This document shows, piece by piece, positions 42,972 through 51,917 of a stretch of DNA of 64,000 bases; positions within the stretch are counted from its first letter, which is position 1, and every line of letters starts with the position of its first letter. Location: NCBI RefSeq assembly GCF_001613005.1, contig NZ_BDBN01000012.1, positions 1-64,000 of the forward strand, read 5' to 3'. The position numbers were made by a program, and so were the translations under genes. The notes beneath the pieces were generated by a model, which was not told the origin of the DNA, made no database searches, and worked only from the letters and a program-made list of their open reading frames with translations. The DNA is from Nocardia nova NBRC 15556. GTDB lineage: Bacteria; Actinomycetota; Actinomycetes; Mycobacteriales; Mycobacteriaceae.

Positions 42972-43183
42972 ACGAGTCGAACTCGGTCCGGTAGAGCTGG
43001 GTCAGCCACGCGCGCAGTCGCCGGTATCCGGCCGCCTGCCCGGCTCCGGCGAACTCGGTGATCGCCGCGGCCATGCGTTCGGCGTCGCTGTGAACCTCGA
43101 GCTGACGCCCGTCGGCGAAATGGGCCCGGTAGGCCGGATCCACCGGCACCAGCGACAGGCGGTCGTCCATCTGCTCGCCGACC
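42967..43183 (-). pseudogene. Phytoene desaturase (crtI) N-proximal fragment, inverted
   Basis: Minus-strand reading VGEQMDDRLSLVPVDPAYRA, HFADGRQLEVHSDAERMAAA, then AGYRRLRAWLTQLYRTEFDS ending FMR. This is a segment of a CrtI-type phytoene desaturase just after the FAD-binding N-terminus. Its continuation (ANFDSPLSALRP...) is on the plus strand at 44036. The FAD-binding N-terminus itself is nowhere in the window. Confidence 0.72.
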
Positions 43184-43490
43184 GTCCTGGATCATCGCGA
43201 AGGCATGGACAAGTTCCAGCGCGGCGGCGGCTCGCAGTGCGGCGGCGTCGGGGGCCTCGCCGCACAGCCAGCCGATGTACATGAATGTCGATCGCAGGCA
43301 TTTGCCGCCTGCCACGTATCGGCGAGCGATGTCGTCGACGGCGATTTCCTGGACGGCGCCTATGCGGTTCTCGCGCAGGAACGCGTCCAGTTCGGTCAGG
43401 ACTCGATCCCGTACCGCGGTACGCCACCGCACGACACCGTCCACGGTATTCACCGGGTGATCGGCCAGAATTGTTGCAGGGGAACACAAT
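43184..43490 (-). pseudogene. Polyprenyl diphosphate synthase, N-terminal fragment, inverted
   Basis: Minus-strand reading VRWRTAVRDRVLTELDAFLR, then RRYVAGGKCLRSTFMYIGWL and ALELVHAFAMIQD, i.e. the N-terminus of a crtE/idsA-class enzyme (the GGKxxR substrate motif is present) up to the start of the first aspartate motif. It stops just before DVMDES; those residues occur at the right end of the scramble (44031). Confidence 0.73.
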
Positions 43491-43499
43491 CGGCGGTCC

Positions 43500-43757
43500 C
43501 GGTCCTTTCGGAATCGGTGCGGAGGGGGAGCACTTCGCCGCGGGAATCCTGGACCGCCTGCCCGCGCTACTGACCGTCGGCTGCCCGGCCGTGGCAAGCT
43601 ACCTGCGCTTGCAGCCCAGTCACTGGGCGGGTGTCTTCCGATGCTGGGGATTGGAGAACCGGGAGGCCGCCCTGCGCTACATCACCGGAAGCGAAGGTGA
43701 GCGCGACCGCGCGGCCAATATCGAGATCAAGACGTTCGACGCCGCCGCCAACCCGTA
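43500..43757 (+). pseudogene. Glutamine synthetase-like gene, middle fragment
   Basis: Plus-strand reading EHFAAGILDRLPALLTVGCP, VASYLRLQPSHWAGVFRCWG and ENREAALRYITGSEGE, ending IEIKTFDAAANPY. It is the substrate-binding core of the same glutamine synthetase whose C-terminus lies inverted at 42438-42749. It is followed without a break by a polyprenyl synthase piece in another frame. Confidence 0.73.
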
Positions 43758-43940
43758 CCGTCGGCGAGGCATTCCAGATGCGCGACGACCTGCTGGGAGT
43801 ATTCGGAACCCCCGATGCCACAGGCAAACCCGGTGACGGAGATCTGACTCAGCACAAGGCGACCACCGTGGTGATCGCCGCCCGCCAGCTCGCCGACCCC
43901 GCCGCCCGCCGCGAACTCGACACGCTGCTGTCCGCACCCG
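43758..43940 (+). pseudogene. Polyprenyl diphosphate synthase, C-terminal-half fragment
   Basis: Plus-strand reading VGEAFQMRDDLLGVFGTPDA, then LTQHKATTVVIAARQLADPA and RRELDTLLSA. It contains the second aspartate-rich motif (RDDLL) and would directly follow the LSRYGRA end of the fragment at 42750-42971. Its own C-terminus is missing. Confidence 0.72.
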
Positions 43941-44031
43941 TCGCCGGGCATTCGCCGGTTCCGATGTGCGTCGGCGAAGGCGACATGCCCCGTGGGCGCG
44001 CCGCGGCGTAGCTCCGACTCGTCCATCACAT
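43941..44031 (-). pseudogene. Polyprenyl diphosphate synthase, first Asp-motif fragment, inverted
   Basis: Minus-strand reading DDVMDESELRRGAPTGHVAF, then ADAHRNRRMPGD. It carries the first aspartate motif (DDVMD) of the enzyme and continues from MIQD at 43184. The next ~50 residues of the enzyme (up to the WPRFDEMR fragment) are not found anywhere in the window. Confidence 0.68.
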
Positions 44032-45130
44032 CGTCGGGGCGAATTTCGACTCGCCGCTCTCGGCGCTGCGTCCTTCGCTGGCCCGACTGGCGGCGATGGG
44101 AGGATTCCGCCGCTGGGACCGTGCGGTCGCACAACACATCGACGATCCGGAACTGCGGCGGCTGTTCACCTTTCAATCCCTGTATGCCGGCGTCGCGCCC
44201 AGGAGGGCGATAGCGGCATACGCGGTGATCGCCTATATGGACACGATCGCCGGCGTCTGGTTCCCGCGCGGCGGGATGCGAGCGCTACCCGACGCGCTCG
44301 CCGCGGCGGCGCAGGACGCCGGCGTCGAGATCCGCTACGACACCGCCGTGGCGAGCCTGGACCGCACCGGATCCCGGATCCGCACAGTCGTCACCGATAC
44401 CGGCGAGCGCATCCCGTGCGATGCGGTCGTGCTCACCACCGAGTTGTCCGACACCTACCGGCTGACGGGCCATTCCCCGCGCCGCCCGCTGCGTCCCACG
44501 GCGGCACCGTCCGCGGTCGTGCTGCACGTCGGCTGCGAGGCGATGCCCCGAGCGGCGCACCACCATCTGCTCTTCGGCCGCGCCTGGGACGAAGCCTTCG
44601 ACGACATCATCGCTCGCGGCAGCGTCATGACAGATCCGTCACTGCTGGTCACCAGGCCCACCGCGGGTGACCCGAGCCTGGCCCCACCCGGACGCGACCT
44701 GCTCTACATCCTCGCTCCGGTACCGAATCTCGTTCGCGGACCGATCAATTGGGACCGCTTCGGCCCCGCCTACGCCGAGGAGATTCTGACCACCGTCCAG
44801 GATCGCTTGCCGATCCCACTGACCGATCCCCGGTTGCTCCACATCACCACTCCTGCCGACTGGGCGCGGCGCGGCATGCTGGCCGGAAGCCCCTTCGCGT
44901 TGGCCCACACCGTCACCCAAACCGGCCCCTTCCGCCCGGCCAATATGATCCGCGGACTCGAGAACGTGGTGCTGGCGGGCGGCAGCACCGTCCCCGGTGT
45001 CGGCATACCGCCCGTGCTGATTTCCGGCCGGCTCGCCGCGGACCGCGTCACCGGACCGACGCCTTCTGCACTGCCCGCACGCCGACGCGCGTCCGCCCTG
45101 TCCACTTCGACCGCCGCCATCATCCGCTGA
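44032..45130 (+). pseudogene. crtI: Phytoene desaturase crtI, C-terminal part
   Basis: From 44036 the plus frame reads ANFDSPLSALRPSLARLAAM and continues to a C-terminus typical of CrtI (NMIRGLENVVLAGGSTVPGV, then PVLISGRLAADRV). About 365 residues are present, the enzyme lacking its N-terminal FAD fold and adjoining part (roughly 150 residues). An in-frame ATG at 44096 could start a fragment, but without the FAD site it should be inactive. It overlaps or nearly abuts crtB (start 45141). Confidence 0.78.
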
Positions 45131-45140
45131 TCGGAAACTC

Positions 45141-46073
45141 ATGTCCCCCATCGCCTTTCTCGACAACGGCCGCGCCGATACCCAACTGCAGCAGTCCTAT
45201 CGCGCCTGCCGGACGCTCAACGCCCGCCACGGCAAGACCTTCTTCCTCGCCACCCGGTTACTCGCCCCCGACCAGCGTCCGGCGATCCACGCGCTCTACG
45301 GCTTCGCCCGCCGCGCCGACGACATCCTCGACGACATCGACCCGAGCCGTCCGGTCACCGAGCGAGCGGCACGACTGGACGCGCTGGCCGCGCAGTTCAC
45401 CAGCGAGGACGCCGACGCCGACGCCGTCCTCCCGGCCGTACTGCACACGGCGCACTCCTACCGCATCGCTCCGGCGCTGTTCGACTCGTTCCTGGAGTCG
45501 ATGCGCATGGATCTCACCGTCACCGACTATCCGGATCGGCGTGCGCTGGACCGCTACGTCTACGGTTCCGCCGAAGTCATCGGGTTACAGGTCTTGCCGG
45601 TGCTGGGCACGGTGTGCCCGGTGGACGAGGCCGCTCCCTACGCCGCCGCGCTCGGAAAAGCCTTCCAGCTAACCAACTTTCTGCGCGACGTGGACGAGGA
45701 CCTGGTCCGAGACCGGGTGTATCTGCCGGCAGACGAACTGGCCGCCTACGGCGTCGACCGTGACCTGCTGCTGTGGTGTCAGGCGCACCGCCGCACCGAC
45801 CCGCGCGTCCGGCGCGCTCTGGTCGCCCAGCATGCGCACACTCGCGACATCTACGACTACGCCCGCGCCGGTATCGCCTTGCTCGCGCCACGGTCGCGGC
45901 CGTGCGTCACCACCGCGCTCACCCTCTATTCGGAAATTCTGGATCGCATCGAGAGTCTGGATTTCGACATCTTCGTTCATCGTGCCCGCGTCGGTATCCC
46001 ACGGCGTGCCGCGGTGGGCAGCCGCGGTCTCGCCCGCGCGCTCCGGTCCAGGCAGGCGCAGCCGGGGCTATGA
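45141..46073 (+). CDS. crtB: Phytoene synthase
   Basis: 310 residues, intact. Squalene/phytoene synthase family: RTFFLA-type start (RHGKTFFLATRLL), first Asp motif ARRADDILDDID (residues about 51-62), and second motif AFQLTNFLRDVDEDLVRDRV. It condenses two GGPP molecules into phytoene, the first C40 carotenoid step. It follows crtI by 10 nt and is the only untouched core gene of the pathway. It overlaps convergently (6 nt) the NAD(P)-binding gene. Confidence 0.88.
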   Translation: MSPIAFLDNGRADTQLQQSYRACRTLNARHGKTFFLATRLLAPDQRPAIHALYGFARRADDILDDIDPSRPVTERAARLDALAAQFTSEDADADAVLPAVLHTAHSYRIAPALFDSFLESMRMDLTVTDYPDRRALDRYVYGSAEVIGLQVLPVLGTVCPVDEAAPYAAALGKAFQLTNFLRDVDEDLVRDRVYLPADELAAYGVDRDLLLWCQAHRRTDPRVRRALVAQHAHTRDIYDYARAGIALLAPRSRPCVTTALTLYSEILDRIESLDFDIFVHRARVGIPRRAAVGSRGLARALRSRQAQPGL

Positions 46074-47540
46074 AACCGGCTGCGCCGCAGCCTCTTCGGC
46101 CGCGCCCGTGATGTTGCGGGTCATCCCGCCGAAGATGAGCGCATGGAAGGGAACGATGGCCTTCCAGTACAGATGACCGGCCAGACCGTGCGGGTCGAAT
46201 ACGGCCCGCTGCCGGTAGACCGTGCCGCGCGCGTCCGTGTCCACGCTCAGCTCCAGCCATGCCCGCCCGGGCACCCGCATCTCCGCGCGCAACACCAGAG
46301 TGTGCGGTCGCTCGATGCGTTCCACACGCCACCAGTCCAGCGCCTCGCCGGCGTGCAGCCGATGCGGATCCCGCCTGCCCCGCCGCAAACCGACGCCGCC
46401 GGCCAGTCGATCGATCCAGCCGCGCAACGACCACGCCAGCGGAAACGAATACCAGCCGTATTCGCCACCGATGGATTCGATCACCGACCACAGCGTCGCC
46501 GGATCGGCCCGGGTGTGGCGTTCTCGTACATCGACGTAGAGGGAACCGCCCGACCACGCGGGATCGGTGGGCAGCGGGGACGACGGTTCACTACCGAGCT
46601 GATCGGCATCCGACCAGCGGGTGGGGACATCGAGGTCGCGGATACGCGTCAACGCCAATTCGACCGCCGTGCGGTAGTCGATCAATCCCCGCGCCGGATC
46701 GGGGATGTGCTCGGCGATCGCGTGATCTTCGCAGACCACGTCGTTGACCAGCGATTCCATCAGCGGTACCGCGATAGCCTTGGGCACCGGGGTCACGAGA
46801 TTGACCCATTGTGCCGAGAGCCACGGTGTGAGAACCGGGACCGGGACGATCACGCGCCGCGGCAGCCGCGCCACTTCCGCGTAATCGCGCATCATCTGTT
46901 CGTAGGTGAGCACATCCGGACCGCCGATGTCGAAAGCACCGCGCACATCCGGCGGCAGTTCGGCCGCCCGCGTCAGGTAGTACAGCACATCGCGCACCGC
47001 GATCGGCTGGATGCGGTTGCGGACCCATCGCGGCGTGACCATCACCGGGAGCCGTTCGGTGAGATAGCGCAGCATTTCGAAACTGGCCGAACCGGATCCG
47101 ATGATCACGGCGGCCTGCATCGCAATCGCCGGAACCGATCCCGCGAGCAGGATGCGACCGACCTCGGCGCGGGAGGACAGATGCCGCGACAGTCGCTGGC
47201 CGGGCGGGACGATGCCGCCCAGGTACACGATCCGGCGTACCCCCGCTCGGGCGGCCTGCTCTGCCACCAGTGTCGCCGCGCGGCGGTCGACCTCGTCGAA
47301 ATCCGTTCGCGTCAGCGAATGCACCAGGTAGTAGAGCACATCCGCGTCGGTGCACACCGCGGCCACGTCCTCGGCGCTGAGCACGTCACCGCGCAGGACT
47401 TCCACGCTGTCGCGCCACGCGGCGTCGTCGAGTTTGGCGGGTGTGCGGGCCAGCACCCGCACCTCGTGCCCCGCGGCCAGTAGCTCGGGCACCAGGCGGC
47501 CGCCGATGTAGCCGGTCGCACCGAACACCACACATCGCAT
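46068..47540 (-). CDS. NAD(P)-binding protein with DUF2867 domain
   Basis: 490 residues. N-terminal NmrA/extended-SDR Rossmann fold: VFGATGYIGGRLVPELLAAG at residues 4-23. Residues about 310-485 form a DUF2867 region (SVIESIGGEYGWYSFPLAWS, then GLAGHLYWKAIVPFHALIFG), a START-like or polyketide-cyclase-like fold. The same gene is frequently found beside actinobacterial carotenoid and photolyase genes. Catalytic function is unknown. AGGAG lies 5 nt before the ATG. Confidence 0.8.
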   Translation of the reverse strand: MRCVVFGATGYIGGRLVPELLAAGHEVRVLARTPAKLDDAAWRDSVEVLRGDVLSAEDVAAVCTDADVLYYLVHSLTRTDFDEVDRRAATLVAEQAARAGVRRIVYLGGIVPPGQRLSRHLSSRAEVGRILLAGSVPAIAMQAAVIIGSGSASFEMLRYLTERLPVMVTPRWVRNRIQPIAVRDVLYYLTRAAELPPDVRGAFDIGGPDVLTYEQMMRDYAEVARLPRRVIVPVPVLTPWLSAQWVNLVTPVPKAIAVPLMESLVNDVVCEDHAIAEHIPDPARGLIDYRTAVELALTRIRDLDVPTRWSDADQLGSEPSSPLPTDPAWSGGSLYVDVRERHTRADPATLWSVIESIGGEYGWYSFPLAWSLRGWIDRLAGGVGLRRGRRDPHRLHAGEALDWWRVERIERPHTLVLRAEMRVPGRAWLELSVDTDARGTVYRQRAVFDPHGLAGHLYWKAIVPFHALIFGGMTRNITGAAEEAAAQPVS

Positions 47541-47564
47541 ACCGTCTCCTGATCACCGAATCGA

Positions 47565-48887
47565 CTACATGCCGGGCACTTCCACAATCGGCGCCGGATA
47601 GGTCGCGTCATCGACATCCTCGCGCCACGGCCGGTGCACCGCCGCACCGGACAGGTGGGCGAGTTCGGGCAACCAGCGCCGTACGTACGCACCCTCGGGG
47701 TCGAAACGGTTCGCTTGCCGCAGCGGATTGAGTGTGCGATTGGGGCGGGTGTCGGTTCCGGTGCCCGCGACCCATTGCCAGTTCATCTGGTTGTTCGCCA
47801 CATCACCGTCGACCAGCCAGTACCGGAAATGGGCCGCGCCGATCCGCCAATCCAACCGTAGCGTTTTGGCCAGGAACGATGCGGTGATCAGCCGCGCGCG
47901 GCCCGGCATCCATCCTTCGTCACGCAGCTGGCGCATCGGCGCGTCGACGATCGGGAAACCGGTACGACCGTGCGTCCACGCCTCGAACGCCTGCTGGTCC
48001 TGACGGACCTCGACCGGCCCCGGGCGGTAGTCGGACCACGCCGCCGCGGGCCGGGCCGCCAGTACCTGATGATGAAAATCGCGCCAGGCCAATTGCCGGG
48101 CGAAACTGTGCGCACCCGGATCCGACAGGTCCAGGCGCGACACCACCTCCGCGGCGGACAGGCATCCGAAGTGCAGATACGGCGAGAGATGCGAGGTGGC
48201 GTCGGCCGCGAGATCGTCGTTGGTATCCGCGTACGCGGTGACCGCATCGGACAGCCAGCGGCGCAACATCTTTCGCCCCGTCGTCTCGCCTCCGACCCGC
48301 AGGTTGGGCGAAGCCCGCGCGGCGCGGAGCTTGTCGAGGCCGGGTTGTTTCCCGTCCAACGACGGCACGGTGAGATCTTTCGGCGGTGGCAGCGGACTGC
48401 GGTGGCGAGCGGTTTCCCAGCGCCGGAAGTACGGCGTGAACACCGCGAAATGATCGCGTCCGGTGCTCGGCTCGATCGCATCGATGTCCACGCTGGTCAC
48501 CGTCGCGGGGTGCGTCTGCACGCGGCAACCGTGAGATTCGAGCCTGTCGCGCAGAGCCGATTCGCGGCGCTTGCCGTAGTGGCTGACCTCGGCGGCGAGA
48601 TGCACCGACTCCGCCTGTGACTGGGCGACGATCCGCTCCACCTCGTCGACGACCTTGCCGCGCCGCAGCACGAGATGCCCGCCGCGCGCTCGTAATTCGC
48701 CGTCGAGCTCGTCCAGCGCGGCGGCGAGGAATCGCACCCGGTTGGGCGCGGCCTCCGAGCCGGTGACCAACGATTCGTCGAGGACGAACAGCGGGACAAC
48801 CGCATCGCCTGCACGCTGCGCCGCGGTCAGCATCGGATTGTCGTGCACCCGCAGGTCACGGGTGAACAAAGCTATCGCCACACCCAT
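47565..48887 (-). CDS. phr: Deoxyribodipyrimidine photolyase (class I CPD type)
   Basis: About 440 residues from ATG 48887. The N-terminal antenna domain begins VAIALFTRDLRVHDNPMLTA. The C-terminal FAD domain has FPIVDAPMRQLRDEGWMPGR, ITASFLAKTLRLDWRIGAAH and the hallmark NNQMNWQWVAGTGTDTRPN. It repairs cyclobutane pyrimidine dimers with blue light. Common in LitR-type light-response loci along with carotenoid genes. It is 24 nt upstream of the NAD(P)-binding gene and in the same direction. Confidence 0.9.
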   Translation of the reverse strand: MGVAIALFTRDLRVHDNPMLTAAQRAGDAVVPLFVLDESLVTGSEAAPNRVRFLAAALDELDGELRARGGHLVLRRGKVVDEVERIVAQSQAESVHLAAEVSHYGKRRESALRDRLESHGCRVQTHPATVTSVDIDAIEPSTGRDHFAVFTPYFRRWETARHRSPLPPPKDLTVPSLDGKQPGLDKLRAARASPNLRVGGETTGRKMLRRWLSDAVTAYADTNDDLAADATSHLSPYLHFGCLSAAEVVSRLDLSDPGAHSFARQLAWRDFHHQVLAARPAAAWSDYRPGPVEVRQDQQAFEAWTHGRTGFPIVDAPMRQLRDEGWMPGRARLITASFLAKTLRLDWRIGAAHFRYWLVDGDVANNQMNWQWVAGTGTDTRPNRTLNPLRQANRFDPEGAYVRRWLPELAHLSGAAVHRPWREDVDDATYPAPIVEVPGM

Positions 48888-48944
48888 CGCCACTCACCTC
48901 CACTCACCGGACTCGCCAGGCTGATAGGTCGCATCGAGCCGAGC

Positions 48945-49595
48945 TCAGATCCGGCACAGCGGGGTGATGTCGTCTCGCCCACCGGTCACCGGCGAGGTCA
49001 GGTACAGGCACGGCTGCTCACCGGCGGCGACGATCGCCGCGACGATCTGATTCCACTGGTCCGCGTCCAGTGCGGGCGTGCGAGACAGCACGAATCCGGA
49101 GATCCGGAAGGGGTCGGTGACGAGAGCCCAGGAGTAGTCCGGCCCGAGAGCGGTCACGATGTAGTTGGGCGGGCCGTCCAGGCTTTCCTGTGTCGGCACC
49201 CCGGGGAACGCGACGCGCAACTGTGCCCCGGTCACCGGATCGACCACGCGCGCCGCACCCTGAATGTCGTTGGGCGCACCCGACCACGTGGTGCACGAAT
49301 TGTGAACGGACACATCACCGTTCGGAAGGGCGGCGTACTCGGCGCGCGTATCGCGAGCACAGACGAGATTGAAAAACTGCGGAACCGCGGCGAGCTGATA
49401 CCACGTTCCCAGGTAACGGTTCAGATCGAGCGAGGGAACGGGAGCCGGTCCCGCCGCGGGCGTCGGGCTCGCCCCCGCCGGTGCCGCGACGCCACCGAAC
49501 ACGACCGCCGCCAGGACGGCGACACCGGCCAGCCGCGCCGGGCGCATCGCTGTCGCAGCGAAGAGGACCAGCCGACGGGCACCACCGGCCAGCAT
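48945..49595 (-). CDS. Secreted lipocalin (Blc-like)
   Basis: 216 residues from ATG 49595. Signal region LAGVAVLAAVVFGGVAAPAG. The mature protein has the lipocalin motif LNRYLGTWYQLAAVPQFF (GxW), and RAEYAALPNGDVSVHNSC, with a C-terminal SGFVLSRTPALDADQWNQI. Blc-type lipocalins carry lipids or hydrophobic compounds at the envelope. It belongs to the photolyase/carotenoid gene group. The start could also be GTG 49601 or ATG 49547. Confidence 0.8.
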   Translation of the reverse strand: MLAGGARRLVLFAATAMRPARLAGVAVLAAVVFGGVAAPAGASPTPAAGPAPVPSLDLNRYLGTWYQLAAVPQFFNLVCARDTRAEYAALPNGDVSVHNSCTTWSGAPNDIQGAARVVDPVTGAQLRVAFPGVPTQESLDGPPNYIVTALGPDYSWALVTDPFRISGFVLSRTPALDADQWNQIVAAIVAAGEQPCLYLTSPVTGGRDDITPLCRI

Positions 49596-49710
49596 TCTCA
49601 CCACCTTCCCGTCGATACCTCCGGGGCGGTCTACCTGCGAGCGATGTTCGAGCACCTGCGACTCCTCTGTTCGATGAGCATGGGTTCGACAACACTGCCG
49701 ATCCTACAGC

Positions 49711-49732
49711 AATCGATGCGGAATCGATGCAT
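49711..49732. promoter_or_regulatory. Two 11-bp direct repeats, candidate LitR/CarH operator
   Basis: AATCGATGCGG (49711-49721) and AATCGATGCAT (49722-49732) repeat with exact 11-bp spacing; a weaker third unit (GATC...) may precede at 49700. They lie between the lipocalin and LitR-like genes and end at an ATAAT -10-like hexamer. Tetrameric B12-dependent LitR/CarH proteins are known to bind 11-bp direct repeats. Confidence 0.4.
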
Positions 49733-49877
49733 AATGGGAGTGTCGTCCCCACGCCGCTCCGTCGTCGCCTACCGCCGTCCCCTACCGCCGCCCACTACCG
49801 CGCGGGCACCGCAGCACTGCGACCTCGAGCACTGCGACCTTGCGGCGCCCATGCCCGTGAAAGGCAGAATGATCGTC

Positions 49878-50701
49878 ATGTCCGATGCCTTGCCCCCCGA
49901 CAACGACGCAGAACCGCGACGCTGCGCAGTTGGAATCAGCGCTACGGCATCGGCCCCTCCCAGCATCGGCGCGGGCGCCACCGCCTGTACTCCGAAGCCG
50001 ATATCGCCCGGCTCGAGCGCATGGTCGTGCTCGTCCGAGGCGGATCGAGCCCGGCGCGAGCGGCCGAATCCGTGCGCGCGCCACTGCCGGTCGCCGGAGA
50101 CCACGCATCACTTCTCGATGCCGCCTTCGCCTCCGACCCGACCACACTGCAGGCGTTGCTCTTCGCCCACATTCGCGCGTTCGGCGTGGCCGACACCTGG
50201 GACCGGCTGTGCCGCCCGGCCTTCGCCGAGATCGTCCAGCGGCAAGGAGCGGGCATCGGATGCATCGACGTCGAACACCTTCTGTCCTGGTGCATTACGG
50301 CCGCACTGCACCGTGCGGTCCCGCCCCCGGCCGACGCGTCCGCGGCCCCCGTACTGCTCGCCTGCACCAGCGGCGAAGCCCACTGCCTGCCACTCGAGGT
50401 CCTGCGCGCCGCACTCGCCGAACTCGACGTCCCGGCCAATATGCTGGGCCCCAACGTCCCCACTCCAGCCCTCGGCGATGCCCTCGATCGCAGCGCGTCG
50501 AGCTCGGTAGCGGTGCTGTGGTCACAGCAGGAATCGACCGCGCTCCTCTCGGCCGTGCGCACCTGCGCCGACCGCGGCACGCGCGTCCTGCTGGCGGGCC
50601 CCGGCTGGCAGCACGTACCCGCCCCGGACACCGCCGATATCGTCGACGACCTCCGGTCCGCGCTGAAAGAGCTGACCGGCGCCCACCCGGCGGAGGTGTA
50701 G
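49878..50701 (+). pseudogene. LitR/CarH-like MerR regulator with a broken DNA-binding domain
   Basis: From 49878 one frame reads MSDALPPDNDAE, then leaves the family; the family sequence resumes one frame over at TATLRSWNQRYGIGPS and continues as GRHRLYSEADIARLERM, then a B12-type region (HASLLDAAFASDPTTLQALL) to the stop at 50701. The first helix of the MerR HTH (the YSIGAVA..LGVP part) is missing. A frame-breaking deletion of roughly 45 nt in the HTH fits. The histidine of the E/DxH cobalamin motif was not found, so B12 binding is uncertain. The protein cannot bind DNA normally in this form. Confidence 0.62.
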
Positions 50702-50826
50702 CCGCAACGAGGCTGATCGGCGGTCACCCGCCGGCCGGCGCGGCAGCAGAACTCCGCGCCCGGACAGCTCGGCAAGAGCCCGAGGGGCCTTGTCCCACCG
50801 CACGCGTAATGCTAATTTTCGTAGAA

Positions 50827-50841
50827 GAGAATAACATTCTC
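50827..50841. promoter_or_regulatory. Palindromic site upstream of the dehydrodipicolinate-reductase-like gene
   Basis: GAGAAT-AAC-ATTCTC, perfect 6-bp arms, 41 nt before the start at 50882. A typical TetR-size operator; no matching regulator gene adjoins it. Confidence 0.4.
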
Positions 50842-50881
50842 ATTCTCGCCGACACCACCGGCAGCTCGAAAGGTCGATCAC

Positions 50882-51913
50882 GTGCGCGTCATTCAATGGA
50901 CCACCGGGAAGGTCGGAAAGCTCAGTCTGCGCGGGATTCTCGACGATCCGCGGCTCGAGTTGGCCGGTGTCTACGCCTATTCCGACGACAAGGTCGGGGT
51001 GGATGCGGGCAGGCTGTGCGGCCGGCCGGATACGGGGGTGCTCGCCACCGCCGATATCGATGCGCTGCTCGCGCTGGAGGCGGATACCGTCCTCTATACG
51101 CCGTTCATGGCCGACCTCGACCATGCGACGCGGCTGCTCGAAAGCGGCCTCGACGTCATCAGCACCAACTTGTTTCTCAACGTCGGCGGGATTCGGGGCG
51201 AGACGGAGCAGAAGCTTGCCGCCGCCTGCGAACGCGGGAACAGCTCGCTGCACATCACCGGCATCAATCCGGGCTGGATCAACGCCGTGACCACCGCGTT
51301 GACCGCGGTGTGCCGTGACGTCCGGTCGATTTCGATCTCCGAATCGGCCGATGTCTCCGTCTACGAATCCGCGGAAACGTGGCAGGCCCTGGGTATTTCA
51401 CGTCCCGAGGCCACCCCGGAACTGATCGAGATCGCGAAACTGTGGATGAGTACGTTCCGCGATTCCGTCCAGCGCATGGGCGTAGCCCTCGGCTACGAAT
51501 TCGACGATATGGACTTCGCCATCGAGTACGCGACTGCCGCCGAAACGGTCGATCTGGGATGGATCCGCATCGAGAAGGACACCATCGCCGCGGTGCGTGG
51601 CGGATGGGCCGGAAAGGTCGGCGAGAAATCCGTCGTTCGCTCGAACGTCGCGTGGTACCTCACCGACAAGCTCAATGAGAGCTGGGAATTCGACGACGAC
51701 CACTACCACATCGTCATCGACGGAGAGCCCGAGGTACGGACCCGGATCAGATTCGTCCCGCCGGACAGCTGGGGAAATCACGAGTGGGACACCATGACCG
51801 CGATGCCCGCGGTGAATTCCGTTTTCGACGTCGCCCGAGCGCCCGCCGGTATCTCGACGTTGAAAGAGGTGGGATTGCCCTGCGCGCCCGCCGATCTGTG
51901 GCTGTCGCGGTGA
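50882..51913 (+). CDS. NAD(P)-dependent dihydrodipicolinate-reductase-like protein
   Basis: 343 residues from GTG 50882. Rossmann fold (QWTTGKVGKLSLRGILDDP) and the DapB-like C-terminal domain (GINPGWINAVTTAL). These proteins, expanded in mycobacteria and Nocardia, are not true DapB but relatives of 2,4-diaminopentanoate dehydrogenase, used in lipid or amino-acid degradation. The substrate is unknown. Followed 5 nt later by the SDR gene, hence one transcript. The palindrome at 50827 probably controls it. Confidence 0.78.
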   Translation: MRVIQWTTGKVGKLSLRGILDDPRLELAGVYAYSDDKVGVDAGRLCGRPDTGVLATADIDALLALEADTVLYTPFMADLDHATRLLESGLDVISTNLFLNVGGIRGETEQKLAAACERGNSSLHITGINPGWINAVTTALTAVCRDVRSISISESADVSVYESAETWQALGISRPEATPELIEIAKLWMSTFRDSVQRMGVALGYEFDDMDFAIEYATAAETVDLGWIRIEKDTIAAVRGGWAGKVGEKSVVRSNVAWYLTDKLNESWEFDDDHYHIVIDGEPEVRTRIRFVPPDSWGNHEWDTMTAMPAVNSVFDVARAPAGISTLKEVGLPCAPADLWLSR

Positions 51914-51917
51914 CGCC

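Noticed and set aside
42400..44100. Insertion sequence or phage as the cause of the scrambled carotenoid region
   Set aside because: No transposase, integrase, terminal repeat or target duplication is visible at any junction.
49711..49732. Direct repeats as the start of a CRISPR or iteron array
   Set aside because: Only two clear copies with an 11-bp period and no spacer; an operator is the simpler reading.
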